This document shows positions 43,389 to 52,120 of a DNA stretch of 64,000 nt, piece after piece. The position numbers and the translations under genes are program-made. The stretch comes from Anaerolineae bacterium (GTDB lineage: Bacteria; Chloroflexota; Anaerolineae; 4572-78; J111): NCBI GenBank assembly GCA_023382535.1, contig JAHDWA010000014.1, positions 62,001 to 126,000 on the forward strand. Reading direction: 5' to 3'. Each line of letters begins with the position of its first letter. The stretch's first letter is position 1. The notes beneath the pieces are model-generated. The model was not told the origin of the DNA. It saw nothing but the letters and a program-made list of their open reading frames with translations, and did not search any database.

Positions 43389-43646
43389 TTATAACCCCCT
43401 CAATTTACGGTTGAGAAAGAAAGCTATCAGGATGGCTAGCAAAGCGCCCCCCCCGTAAGCCATGCCAATTAAAACGCCCTGTATTGTCTGCCCAGCAGCA
43501 ACCAGCGGATAGCCGTGTGAATAGCCGTACAACACCGCCACAATCACGACAAAAGCCCAGACAATCGCAAGTAGCAGGTTACGCCGTTTCATCAGAGCGG
43601 TATGCCGCTGCTCCGGGGTTAATTGGGTGGGGCGTCGTTTAGCCAT
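43389..43646 (-). CDS. Small two-TM membrane protein of unknown function
   Basis: 85 residues: a basic N-terminus (MAKRRPTQLTPEQRHTALMKRR), a TM (LLAIVWAFVVIVAVLYGY), a short loop and a second TM (LIGMAYGGGALLAILIAFFLN) ending in basic residues. I recognise no family. It lies between the glpK-like paralogue and dhaM with short gaps (16 and 7 bases) and is clearly part of the transcript. The frame and its codon use look genuine. Confidence 0.7.
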   Translation of the reverse strand: MAKRRPTQLTPEQRHTALMKRRNLLLAIVWAFVVIVAVLYGYSHGYPLVAAGQTIQGVLIGMAYGGGALLAILIAFFLNRKLRGL

Positions 43647-43662
43647 CAGTTCTATATCCTCC

Positions 43663-45213
43663 CTAGGTTACTGGCGCAAGGTTTTCTCTCTCAGCTAAGG
43701 GTACCGTCACCCATTCCAGCGAGCGGGTTACGGCTTTCTGCCATCCTTTATACAGTTTGGTCCGTGTTTGCCGGCTCATGCCGGGCTTCCAGACCTTATC
43801 AACCGACCATTGCTGCTGTATTTCGGCCGTATCCCGCCAAAAGCCGACGGCTAATCCGGCCGCATAAGCCGCGCCCAGGGCTGTTGGTTCCGTCACCTTG
43901 AGGCGGGTTACCGGTATGCCTAAGATATCTGCTTGAAACTGCATCAGCAAGCTCATAGAAGTCATCGCCCCATCAACTTTTAAGGTGGTCAGTTCTGTGC
44001 CCAGGTCGGCTTCCATAGCATCCAGAATATCGCGGGTTTGATAGGCAATTGACTCTAAAGCGGCCCGGGCTAGATGACCTCTATTAGTAAAGCGGGTCAA
44101 ACCAACTATGACTCCGCGTGAATCATTGCGCCAATAAGGGGCAAACAGGCCATTGAAGGCCGGCACAAAGTAAATGTCGCCATTATCTTCAACAGTTTCA
44201 GCCAGCTCTTCAATGTCTGCAAGCTCTTCTACCAATCCTAAATTATCACGCAACCATTCGATGATGAGGCCGGTAAAAGCAATTGAGCCTTCCAGCGCAT
44301 AGACGGTCGGTTGATCGCCAAATTTGTAGCATACGGTGGTCAGCAAGCCATGCCGAGAGGGAATGATCCTGGTTCCCGTATTCATAATGACGAATGAGGC
44401 CCCGTCATAGCTGTTTTTTGTTTCGCGGGGAGTCAGGCAAACTTGACCCACCGCAGCTGCCTGTTGCGAACCCAAAATACCACAAATGGGTACGCTGCCA
44501 CCCATCACTCCATCTGGTTGAGTATACCCGTAGATGTTTGGATCACTGGAAGGACGAATTTTGGGTAGCATCGTCTTAGGGATAGTCATCAAGCGGCAGA
44601 TACTGTCATTCCAGGTAGTCGTGGCTAAACTCATCAACATCGTGCGTGAGGCGTTGGTTACATCGGTTATATGAACGCCTCCTCTGACGCCGCCAGTTAA
44701 ATTCCAAACCAACCAGGCATCCATATTTCCAAAAATAGCCTCACCCCGTTCGGCGGCTTCCCGCAGCCCCTCAATGTTATCCAGCAACCATTTGAGTTTG
44801 GGCGCAGAGAAGTAGGGCGCAACTGGTAGGCCAACTTGCAGCCGGAAGCGATCCTGCCCCCCGTCGCTGGCTAACTGCTGGCAGATTTCAACGGTGCGAA
44901 TATCCCGCCAAACAATAGCATTATGGTAAGGTTTGCCGGTGGTTTTGTCCCAAACAACCGTAGTTTCGCGCTGATTGGCCAGACCAATCGCGGCGATATC
45001 GCCTGCTTTGAGTCCGGCCGTATCCATGGCACTCTTAATTACAACTTGGGTATTGGCCCAAATTTCTAACGGATAATGTTCCAGCCAACCTGCCTCTGGA
45101 TGGAGTTGCCGGTGCTTTAAGGCACGCTGACTTACGACTTCACCGAGACGATTAAATATCACACAGCGGGTATCATGAGTACTTTGATCTATGGCAATGA
45201 TATACTTAGACAT
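43663..45213 (-). CDS. GlpK paralogue with substituted catalytic residues
   Basis: A 516-residue FGGY-family protein that aligns with the true GlpK (48822-50336) without gaps through at least residue 280. The glycerol contacts are kept: R82/E83 in NQRETTVVW and Y134 in PYFS. The catalytic aspartate of the GDQQ motif (D249 in GlpK) is Ser (GSQQ). The phosphate-binding DQGTTSTR is DQSTHDTR, the 270-272 GTG loop is DGA, and the VDGGM nucleotide motif is VDGAM. All these changes hit ATP or catalysis. I infer a non-catalytic or regulatory glycerol/polyol-binding protein. A switched substrate is the alternative. Confidence 0.85.
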   Translation of the reverse strand: MSKYIIAIDQSTHDTRCVIFNRLGEVVSQRALKHRQLHPEAGWLEHYPLEIWANTQVVIKSAMDTAGLKAGDIAAIGLANQRETTVVWDKTTGKPYHNAIVWRDIRTVEICQQLASDGGQDRFRLQVGLPVAPYFSAPKLKWLLDNIEGLREAAERGEAIFGNMDAWLVWNLTGGVRGGVHITDVTNASRTMLMSLATTTWNDSICRLMTIPKTMLPKIRPSSDPNIYGYTQPDGVMGGSVPICGILGSQQAAAVGQVCLTPRETKNSYDGASFVIMNTGTRIIPSRHGLLTTVCYKFGDQPTVYALEGSIAFTGLIIEWLRDNLGLVEELADIEELAETVEDNGDIYFVPAFNGLFAPYWRNDSRGVIVGLTRFTNRGHLARAALESIAYQTRDILDAMEADLGTELTTLKVDGAMTSMSLLMQFQADILGIPVTRLKVTEPTALGAAYAAGLAVGFWRDTAEIQQQWSVDKVWKPGMSRQTRTKLYKGWQKAVTRSLEWVTVPLAERENLAPVT

Positions 45214-45275
45214 CCGATGCTCTATCTCGTTTAGAAGCTTTATCTTGTTCCCTCAAGTGGCCTAAAGCACTAAAA

Positions 45276-45866
45276 TCAGAATCGTTCATTTACTTGGATT
45301 GGAAAATCATCCCTTTGTAACCGCAAGCAGGCTGGACAGTTTTCCGTTTCAATGACTTGATCCATGCGCTCTACCGTCAACTGCTCAGGAGGGCCGGGTA
45401 CAAAGCCGGTTTGGCCGCACAGACAAGCGTACCAGCCAAAATCTACAGATTGCCAGGGGCGGCGTTGCCCCAAATCCATCACCTCGACAGCCAACCCCCA
45501 GCGAGCATTGGTAATTAAGCGTCGGCAGCCCGCCACCCGCAGCCGGGCCGCGTACAAACCCACGTGGGTACAGTGCCGCATGAGCAACACGCCCAAAGTA
45601 ACGCCCGCAGGCCAGGGAATAAAGCGAGCATCAGCACAGAGAACGGCTAAATTATACGGCAGTGACTCCTGGTTAGCCAGAAGAGCGGGCTGCCTTTCGA
45701 CGGCAAAGACGCGCCGGGCCGTATGTGCCATCCGTCTTGCCAGCCGCAGGTCGCCGGCCCCAATATCCAGCACCACGTCATCGGGCCGGATATTGCTGAG
45801 GACACTTTGATAGGTCGGTTCGTCGTAAGGCGCCCAGCGGGCTTCCCACGGGTCAAGTTCATTCAT
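45276..45866 (-). CDS. Small class I methyltransferase-like protein
   Basis: 196 residues. The N-terminal half has the SAM-binding motif I (VVLDIGAGDLRLARRMA) and the acidic end of strand 2 (VFAVERQP), similar to KsgA-type folds. The C-terminal half carries CGQTGF and ENCPACLRL, with four cysteines that could form a small zinc site. The usual catalytic motif IV is not clear. Its ATG overlaps the sdhD-like stop (TGATG), so it is translationally coupled to the GlpA-Sdh-like set, but its role there is unknown. Confidence 0.68.
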   Translation of the reverse strand: MNELDPWEARWAPYDEPTYQSVLSNIRPDDVVLDIGAGDLRLARRMAHTARRVFAVERQPALLANQESLPYNLAVLCADARFIPWPAGVTLGVLLMRHCTHVGLYAARLRVAGCRRLITNARWGLAVEVMDLGQRRPWQSVDFGWYACLCGQTGFVPGPPEQLTVERMDQVIETENCPACLRLQRDDFPIQVNERF

Positions 45867-46237
45867 CAAGAAAACATTTGCGTCCGAATCAAGACCGCCA
45901 GGATGAGTCCGTATACAGCGGTCACTACGCCCAGCAGGGTCAACCCGACGTTGATCCTGCGCCGGGCGGTCTCGCTGAGCTTCAGGTCAAAGAGAATTGC
46001 GCGCACCCCCAGCATGGCGTGGTAAGTCACAAACAAGATGAATAGAATTTCCAGGACAAAAATAATGTTGCTTGAAACGTGGGTCACAACCTCGCTGGCA
46101 CTCAGCATGCCGCCCGGCTGGAAATGGTGAAAGTACATGTGCAGCAGTACAATTACAATCAACAAGATCCCGGAAACCGCCTGACCAATCCAGCCCAGGG
46201 ATTGGCGGGTAACTTTTTTCTGGCGCTCAAGCTGCAT
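45866..46237 (-). CDS. SdhD/FrdD-like membrane anchor subunit
   Basis: 123 residues, three TM helices. Candidate haem or quinone-site histidines are in LLHMYFHHF (helix 1) and TYHAML (helix 2), and the loop VRAIL after helix 2 is typical of succinate dehydrogenase anchors. ATG 46237 has AAGGAGGG upstream. It is the fourth gene of the glpA-sdhB-sdhC-sdhD-like set and 4 bases after the SdhC-like gene. Confidence 0.83.
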   Translation of the reverse strand: MQLERQKKVTRQSLGWIGQAVSGILLIVIVLLHMYFHHFQPGGMLSASEVVTHVSSNIIFVLEILFILFVTYHAMLGVRAILFDLKLSETARRRINVGLTLLGVVTAVYGLILAVLIRTQMFS

Positions 46238-46241
46238 GCTT

Positions 46242-46652
46242 TCACCCTCCTTCACTGCTAAAGATGAGCAGGGCGCTGTAGGCGGTCAGCAGCAGTGATA
46301 ACCCGATGACTCCCCAAAAAAGCCCTCGCTGCGGTTCAATGCGCCCGGCCAGGGAGGTATAGATAATGCGCAGCCCATTCAGGCCGTGATAAAGCAGCAG
46401 CAAGATGAGGCCCACATCAAATATGAGGCCGAGGGGTGATCGGGCAATGACCAGGAACTGATCGTAAGCATTGGGCGAGAAAGCGATGGGTGTCAACACA
46501 CCCAGGTGCGCGTACAGGTAAACCACCAGCAAAATCCCCGACCAGCGATTGAAAACAAAAGCCCAGGTGCCAATACTACGTTTGAGCGGTAACAGCCAGC
46601 GTTGGATCAGAAAGCCAAGACCCTGGCCTTGAACTCCGACGATTTTTTCCAT
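46242..46652 (-). CDS. SdhC-like cytochrome b subunit
   Basis: 136 residues, three TM helices. FNRWSGILLVVYLYAHLGVL contains the conserved R-x-S-G segment of helix 1 in SdhC plus a His. LLLLYHGLNGLRII in helix 2 has the haem-ligand His and the HGxxGxR signature of the family. It pairs with the following SdhD-like anchor. ATG 46652 (MEKIVG) is preferred to the frame's 46661 start. Confidence 0.85.
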   Translation of the reverse strand: MEKIVGVQGQGLGFLIQRWLLPLKRSIGTWAFVFNRWSGILLVVYLYAHLGVLTPIAFSPNAYDQFLVIARSPLGLIFDVGLILLLLYHGLNGLRIIYTSLAGRIEPQRGLFWGVIGLSLLLTAYSALLIFSSEGG

Positions 46653-46662
46653 AGCAAACACC

Positions 46663-47385
46663 TCACTTTAGGCCAAACAGGTTTTTGACTTTTTGCATAA
46701 TTAACCGGCGGCGTAGTTCCATGATATGCCCGGCCGGGTTGACATCGGAAGGGCAGACGGCGCTGCATTCAAAAGCGGTATGGCACTGCCATACCCCGCG
46801 TTCGCTGCCAGCCAGGTCAAGCAGGCTGCCGGCCTCTGCCCCGTTGCCCTTACTGAGTTCCCGGTTAATAAGGGCCAGGGCTGCCGGCCCCATGTAAAAA
46901 TCACCGGCTGCTGTTACCGGACAAGAGGATACGCACGCGCCGCACTCGATGCAGTTCTCAAAGCGGACATGATGTTCTACCTCCGGCGCAGTAGCCGACT
47001 CCGGATACCACTCACTCTCCCGCAGATAGGTCCAGTCAGGGGAGATGTCCCGGTAAAATTCGGACATATCTACCACTAAATCAACGACCCGGCTCAGCGC
47101 ATCCAGCGGCTCAACCACCACCTCGTCGGTGCCCAACTCCATCACGTTGGTCACGCAGCCCAACCCTTCCTGGCCATTAATTTTGTAAGCGCAGGTGCCG
47201 CAGGAGGCGTGGTGGCAAGAGTGGCGATACATGAGGCTTGGGTCGTGATCTACGCGGATATCTTCCAGGACATCTAACACCACCGTGCGGGGACCGACCG
47301 GCACCTCAAAGGTGTCATAGCGGGGCGGGTCAATGGCTCCTGGTTTGTAACGAAATATTTTAAAACGAACTTTTTTCTCAGCCAT
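46663..47385 (-). CDS. SdhB/FrdB-like iron-sulfur subunit
   Basis: 240 residues. The N-terminal [2Fe-2S] domain ligands are in CHHASCGTC and the later Cys of GLGC. The C-terminal ferredoxin domain has CIECGACVSSCP ([4Fe-4S]) and CHTAFECSAVCP ([3Fe-4S]/second cluster). This is the layout of succinate dehydrogenase/fumarate reductase subunit B. The partner flavoprotein immediately upstream is GlpA-like, and no SdhA gene is in the window. I infer that it carries electrons from GlpA to the SdhC/D-like anchors. Confidence 0.9.
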   Translation of the reverse strand: MAEKKVRFKIFRYKPGAIDPPRYDTFEVPVGPRTVVLDVLEDIRVDHDPSLMYRHSCHHASCGTCAYKINGQEGLGCVTNVMELGTDEVVVEPLDALSRVVDLVVDMSEFYRDISPDWTYLRESEWYPESATAPEVEHHVRFENCIECGACVSSCPVTAAGDFYMGPAALALINRELSKGNGAEAGSLLDLAGSERGVWQCHTAFECSAVCPSDVNPAGHIMELRRRLIMQKVKNLFGLK

Positions 47386-47453
47386 AGGTGTATGTGCTCG
47401 ACCGGATACAGGGAGCCACAGGCAAAAACCGGCTCCTGTGTCCCCATCCTCCG

Positions 47454-48617
47454 TCAATTATAATAGGCCCGATAGGGCAGTAAAATTTCTTCTTTGGTGC
47501 GGCAGGGAATATCCAGACCCAGCTTTTGACAAACGACATTCACCGTCGTTTCGGCCATACCGCGCAGGGTAGTCGCTTTGCCGCCGCTGATGGTGACTAA
47601 GCCTTCAACCCCGTCTCGCTCTTTGTGGTCAAAACATTTGAAGGTGCGGCTCAATTCGCGCCCTTCATCCTCGCCCTTGCTGCCGATTAAGGGGCGGGCG
47701 GCCGACCAGGCCGCGCGGAAGGGCGCATCTTTAATTGTTGGGACCATTTCAGAACCATATTTGAACATGGCCTGGATGTGATCTTCAGGCAAGCCCAGCT
47801 TGTCGGGGTCGTCCACAACCCAGGAACTGGTGCCAATTACCGACAGGTTACGTTGAGGCACAATAATGTCACCATCGCCAGAAGCGTGCAGGCGATTGAG
47901 GACCATATTGTGGTAGCGCCCGCGAACCGCCACCATGACTCCCGGCGAAGGCCGGATGGGCACATCGGCATTAGCCATAGCGGTAACTTTTTCGGCCCAG
48001 GCCCCGGTGGCGTTTACCACCAGGTCGCCTTTTAGATCATACTCTTGATTGGTGCGATGATCCCGCACGCGCACCCCGCTTACGACTCCGCCCTGCTGGA
48101 GAAAACCAATCACCTCAGCATAGGTGCGAATATCCGCGCCGCGATGCTTGGCCGTGGCAAAGAAGTGCAAGGGTAAGCGCCAGGCGTCAATCGTGCCGTC
48201 AGGAACCTGCACGGCCAGGCGCAGCTTGGGATTCAATTTGGGTTCCAGCTCCAGGGCCTGCTTAGGGGTAAGCGTTCGGGTGGGGATATGGCAGGCTTCA
48301 CAGCCGGCCAGGAAAGCCTCGGCGTAGGCTTCGTCTTCGTCGGTAATCGCCACAAATAGCCCCTCGTTAAGTTCCAGCGATTCAGGGGCAATTTTGCGGA
48401 GGATCATGTTCTCCTCAATACACTCAATCGCCGACTCCTGATCCTTAACAGCATATCGTGCCCCGCTGTGTAACAAGCCATGATGGCGTCCTGTGGTGCC
48501 AGAGGTAAGTTCTCCCCGCTCCACCAGGGTGGCTTTAAAGCCTCGCTGGGTCAGATCGTGAATGACCGCCGCGCCGGTTCCTCCGCCGCCAATAACGATG
48601 ATATGGTAATCAAGCAT
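47454..48617 (-). CDS. glpA: FAD-dependent glycerol-3-phosphate dehydrogenase, short GlpA type
   Basis: 387 residues from ATG 48617. The dinucleotide-binding motif is IIVIGGGGTGAAV at the N-terminus, with TSGTTGRHHGLLHSGARYAVKD (the GlpA/GlpD active-site loop) and VVNATGAWAEKV. The C-terminal DAAO-fold part ends ISGGKATTLRGMAE. E. coli GlpA is about 540 residues with an additional BFD-like [2Fe-2S] domain; that domain is missing here. It oxidises glycerol-3-phosphate to dihydroxyacetone phosphate. The genes directly downstream are SdhB/C/D-like, where GlpB and GlpC would be expected. Confidence 0.9.
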   Translation of the reverse strand: MLDYHIIVIGGGGTGAAVIHDLTQRGFKATLVERGELTSGTTGRHHGLLHSGARYAVKDQESAIECIEENMILRKIAPESLELNEGLFVAITDEDEAYAEAFLAGCEACHIPTRTLTPKQALELEPKLNPKLRLAVQVPDGTIDAWRLPLHFFATAKHRGADIRTYAEVIGFLQQGGVVSGVRVRDHRTNQEYDLKGDLVVNATGAWAEKVTAMANADVPIRPSPGVMVAVRGRYHNMVLNRLHASGDGDIIVPQRNLSVIGTSSWVVDDPDKLGLPEDHIQAMFKYGSEMVPTIKDAPFRAAWSAARPLIGSKGEDEGRELSRTFKCFDHKERDGVEGLVTISGGKATTLRGMAETTVNVVCQKLGLDIPCRTKEEILLPYRAYYN

Positions 48618-48698
48618 GAAGGATACTCCTGGTGAAACATAAGCTAACCACGTTTCACCTCGGACTATGGCAAAAGCCATAATTTGCCAGTCTAAAAT

Positions 48699-48727
48699 AG
48701 GGGGAAGGAAGTGAATTCCTTCCCCCT
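48699..48727 (-). terminator. Terminator-like hairpin between glpK and glpA
   Basis: A perfect 12-bp stem AGGGGGAAGGAA / TTCCTTCCCCCT with a 5-nt loop, followed on the minus strand by ATTTTAG. It lies in the 204-base gap after glpK. It either ends the glpF-dhaK-dhaL-glpK transcript or partly attenuates read-through into glpA. Confidence 0.75.
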
Positions 48728-48821
48728 GTCCTGTTAAGTAACTGCTACGCTTGCGGTTATCAATAACAGTTTAACCGCCGACAGGCGGGGCGAAGAGGAT
48801 CTTCGCTGCCCATCTACCTGC

Positions 48822-50336
48822 TTAGTGTTCAACCCAATCAAAGGTGCGGGTAACGGCCTTCTTCCACTCTTTGTAAAGCTTAGTGCGAGCGGTGTCATCC
48901 TTGGAGGGTTCCCAGGTCTTGTCCATACCCCAGTTAGCCCGCATTTCGTCGGTGTTCTTCCAGAAGCCTACGGCCAGACCGGCAGCATAAGCCGCGCCGA
49001 GGGCGGTGGTTTCAGCCACCTTGGGCCGCACGACCGGCACACCCAACACATCAGCCTGGAACTGCATGAGCAGGTTGTTGTAGACCATGCCACCGTCAAC
49101 CTTGAGCGCCGTCAGCGGCACGCCGGAGTCGGCGTTCATAGCGTCGAGCACTTCGCGGGTCTGGTAGGCCGTCGCTTCGAGGGCGGCGCGGGCAAAGTGA
49201 CCCCGATTGACGTAGCGGGTCAAGCCAGCGATAACGCCGCGGGCATCGCTCTTCCAGTAGGGGGCAAAGAGGCCGGAGAAAGCCGGGACAAAGTAGATGC
49301 CGCCGTTGTCGTCAACCGTTTTGGCCAGGTCTTCAACATCACTGGATTTGTCAATCAACTTCAGGTTGTCACGCAGCCATTGAACCAGCGCACCGGTGAT
49401 GGCGATAGAGCCTTCCAGGGCATACACGGTGGGCGAGTCGCCAAACTTGTAGCAGGCGGTGGTCAGCAGGCCGCTCTTAGAGGGGACAATCTTGGTGCCG
49501 GTGTTGAGGATCATGAAGCAGCCGGTGCCATAGGTGTTCTTGGACTCGCCAGGGCTGAAGCAAGCCTGGCCTACGGTCGCCGCTTGCTGGTCACCCAAGT
49601 CACCGCAGACCGGAATGCGCCCGCCAAAGGGGCCATCGGGTAAGGTATAACCATAGATCTTGGGGTCGCTGGAGGGGCGAATTTCCGGCAGCATAGACTT
49701 GGGAATGGTCATCGCAGCGCAAATGGCGTCATCCCAATGCGTCCCATCCAGGTCCATCAGCATGGTCCGGGAGGCGTTGGTCACGTCGGTTACGTGCGCG
49801 CCGCCATTGGGACCCCCGGTCAGATTCCAGATAACCCAGGTGTCAATGTTGCCAAAAACCGCATCGCCTTTCTCTGCGGCGGCGCGCAGGCCGGGAACAT
49901 TGTCCAGCAGCCATTTGACCTTGGGGCCGGAGAAATAGGTGGCCAGGGGTAAGCCTACCTGGGCGCGGAAGCGATCCTGGCCGCCCTCTTTGGCCAGCTC
50001 GTTGCAAATTACGTCGGTGCGGGTGTCTTGCCAGACCAGTGCATTGTGGTAAGGCTTGCCGGTGTTTTTATCCCAAACAACGGTTGTTTCGCGCTGGTTG
50101 GTAATGCCCACAGCGGCAAGGTCGGCGGCGGTAATGCCCGCTTTTTTCATGGCGCCTTTGATGACATCCTGGGTGCGCGCCCAAATTTCCATGGGATCGT
50201 GTTCTACCCAGCCCGATTTGGGATAGATTTGCTCATGTTCTAACTGGTCAATACCGACCGACTCCCCGGCGTGATTAAAAATCATACAGCGGGTACTGGT
50301 GGTACCCTGGTCTACTGCGGCAACATATTTAGCCAT
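48822..50336 (-). CDS. glpK: Glycerol kinase
   Basis: 504 residues, FGGY family with all key residues: DQGTTSTR (phosphate loop), R82/E83 in NQRETTVVW and Y134 in TYFS (glycerol), D249 in GDQQ (catalytic base), [14 protein letters not shown] and VDGGM (nucleotide). It makes glycerol-3-phosphate for the GlpA gene downstream and for PlsY. AGGAGAAA lies 6 bases before the ATG. It follows dhaL by 110 bases. A near-colinear but catalytically altered copy lies 3.6 kb downstream. Confidence 0.96.
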   Translation of the reverse strand: MAKYVAAVDQGTTSTRCMIFNHAGESVGIDQLEHEQIYPKSGWVEHDPMEIWARTQDVIKGAMKKAGITAADLAAVGITNQRETTVVWDKNTGKPYHNALVWQDTRTDVICNELAKEGGQDRFRAQVGLPLATYFSGPKVKWLLDNVPGLRAAAEKGDAVFGNIDTWVIWNLTGGPNGGAHVTDVTNASRTMLMDLDGTHWDDAICAAMTIPKSMLPEIRPSSDPKIYGYTLPDGPFGGRIPVCGDLGDQQAATVGQACFSPGESKNTYGTGCFMILNTGTKIVPSKSGLLTTACYKFGDSPTVYALEGSIAITGALVQWLRDNLKLIDKSSDVEDLAKTVDDNGGIYFVPAFSGLFAPYWKSDARGVIAGLTRYVNRGHFARAALEATAYQTREVLDAMNADSGVPLTALKVDGGMVYNNLLMQFQADVLGVPVVRPKVAETTALGAAYAAGLAVGFWKNTDEMRANWGMDKTWEPSKDDTARTKLYKEWKKAVTRTFDWVEH

Positions 50337-50446
50337 AATTTTTCTCCTTCAGCATTGAATGATAAGTGGTCACATCACGGTGACAACATTTTATTGGTGT
50401 AACAGGTTGCAGAGAACAACCGGCTACTATTTAGTCCGAGATAACC

Positions 50447-51073
50447 TTAGGCCCAGAGATCAGCCGCAGCTAAAATCATCAGGTACGACGAGGTGGCCCC
50501 GGGGTCTTGATGACCGATGCTGCGCTCACCCAGATAGCTGGCCCGGCCCTTGCGGGCTTGCAAGGGAATGGTGTTTTTCATCCCTGCTTCGGCAGCGGCA
50601 GCGCCTTTTTGGAGGATTGTTTTCACATCCGCTCCATCCGCCAAGGCTTGTTTCATGGCCTCAAGAGCTGGCTTTTGGGCATCTACCATGGTTTTATCGT
50701 TCAGTTCGGCCTTGCCGCGCTGTATGATCCCTTCCAGGCCAGCCTCAAACAGGGCCACCACATCGGCTGGTCCTAGTTCGGTTTTGTTGGCGCAGGCGGC
50801 GCTGGCTCGCATAAAGAAGGTGCCGTATAGAGGCCCGGCTGCGCCGCCAACGGTGCGAATCAGAGCCATCGCCACAGTTTTGAGGAGGGCGCTGATGTCC
50901 TGTGGATTGGTTTTGGCCAAGTCAACTTTAACGGCTTGAAAGCCACGATCCATGTTGATACCATGGTCGGCGTCGCCAATGGCCGAATCGAGTTGGGTTA
51001 GAAATTGTTTGTTTTCGGCATAAATCTGGACGAGAGCGTCAATCCAGGCCAAAAGGTTATCTCGGTTGACCAT
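50447..51073 (-). CDS. dhaL: Dihydroxyacetone kinase ADP-binding subunit DhaL
   Basis: 208 residues, all-helical. The metal/ADP-binding aspartates are in DSAIGDADHG, and TVGGAAGPLYGTFFMRA and GRASYLGERSIGHQDPGA are family motifs. It transfers phosphate from DhaM to dihydroxyacetone held covalently on DhaK. The gene starts 8 bases after dhaK. Confidence 0.94.
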   Translation of the reverse strand: MVNRDNLLAWIDALVQIYAENKQFLTQLDSAIGDADHGINMDRGFQAVKVDLAKTNPQDISALLKTVAMALIRTVGGAAGPLYGTFFMRASAACANKTELGPADVVALFEAGLEGIIQRGKAELNDKTMVDAQKPALEAMKQALADGADVKTILQKGAAAAEAGMKNTIPLQARKGRASYLGERSIGHQDPGATSSYLMILAAADLWA

Positions 51074-51080
51074 AATAAAG

Positions 51081-52082
51081 TTATACTCCCCAGCGTAGTC
51101 CCGGAGTGAGGACGGGTGCGTCCCACAGCGCGGTTAGTTGATCATCAGTTTTGAGCAGCGTGATGGAAAAGCCCTGCATCTCCAGCGAGGTGATGTAGTT
51201 GCCCACCAAATTGCGGGCAATTTTGATCCCCTTGCCCTGGCAAATCTGGTTGAGCTTATTGAAGATGATGTACAGTTCGATGAGCGGGGTGCCGCCCATG
51301 CCGTTGACCATAGCAATGACGCTGTCGCCGCTCTTGTAGGGCAGGTCGGAGATAATGGCTTCGGCCATCATTTCGGTGATTTCGTCAGCCGTTTTCAGGC
51401 CCATGCGGGTCCGGCCCGGCTCACCGTGAATACCAATTCCGATCTCCATTTCGTCGTCGCTGATGTCAAAGGTGGGCTTACCCGCCGCGGGCACCGTGCA
51501 AGAGGTCAGAGCCATGCCCATCGAGCGGCCTTGATCGTTGACCTTGCGGCAAATATCAGCCACTTGCTGCAAATTCATCCGTTTTTCGGCGGCCGCCCCA
51601 CAGATTTTCTCGGCTATTACGGTAATGCCGACGCCGCGCCGGCCCGCCGTGTAGAGGCTGTCCTGCACCGCCACGTCGTCGTTGGTTACAACGGCCACCA
51701 CGTCAATCCCTTCGGCCTGGCACAACTCAGCCGCCATTTCGAAGTTCATCACGTCGCCGGTGTAGTTTTTGACGATGTGGAGCACGCCCGCGCCGCCATT
51801 GACCGCCTTAGTTGCCGCTTCCATCTGGTCCGGTGTCGGTGAGGTGAACACGTCGCCGGGGCAGGCCGCGTCGAGCATGCCCATGCCGACAAAGCCGCCG
51901 TGCATCGGCTCGTGGCCACTGCCGCCGCCGGAGATGACCCCCACTTTGCCCTGTATCGGAGCATCCACCCCCACCACAAAGTTTGGATTGTAGTGAACTT
52001 TCACCAAATCACTGTGGGCTGCGGCTACGCCGGCCAGCGATTGGGCGACTACATCTTCCGGCTTGTTGATAAGTTTTTTCAT
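51081..52082 (-). CDS. dhaK: Dihydroxyacetone kinase substrate-binding subunit DhaK
   Basis: 333 residues from ATG 52082, with a GGAAAGG ribosome site upstream. The dihydroxyacetone-binding His is in [30 protein letters not shown] and [16 protein letters not shown] are typical. It binds dihydroxyacetone as a hemiaminal for phosphorylation by DhaL. It lies 38 bases after the facilitator gene. Confidence 0.94.
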   Translation of the reverse strand: MKKLINKPEDVVAQSLAGVAAAHSDLVKVHYNPNFVVGVDAPIQGKVGVISGGGSGHEPMHGGFVGMGMLDAACPGDVFTSPTPDQMEAATKAVNGGAGVLHIVKNYTGDVMNFEMAAELCQAEGIDVVAVVTNDDVAVQDSLYTAGRRGVGITVIAEKICGAAAEKRMNLQQVADICRKVNDQGRSMGMALTSCTVPAAGKPTFDISDDEMEIGIGIHGEPGRTRMGLKTADEITEMMAEAIISDLPYKSGDSVIAMVNGMGGTPLIELYIIFNKLNQICQGKGIKIARNLVGNYITSLEMQGFSITLLKTDDQLTALWDAPVLTPGLRWGV

Positions 52083-52120
52083 ACTACCTTTCCTTTCGAT
52101 CCAATCTAAAAAACATTTAT

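Noticed and set aside
43663..45213. Second glycerol kinase as an active isoenzyme
   Set aside because: The catalytic Asp and several ATP-binding residues are replaced, so I do not call it glycerol kinase.
45866..47385. Ordinary succinate dehydrogenase operon
   Set aside because: No SdhA flavoprotein is present and the genes follow glpA directly. I keep ordinary SDH as the alternative that must be excluded genome-wide.
48825..49643. 272-codon open frame on the plus strand
   Set aside because: It is antisense to glpK over its whole length, glpK has complete family motifs, and the antisense translation resembles no family; long GC-rich genes commonly leave such frames open.
51138..51842. 234-codon open frame on the plus strand
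   Set aside because: It is antisense to dhaK and shows no domain or ribosome site.
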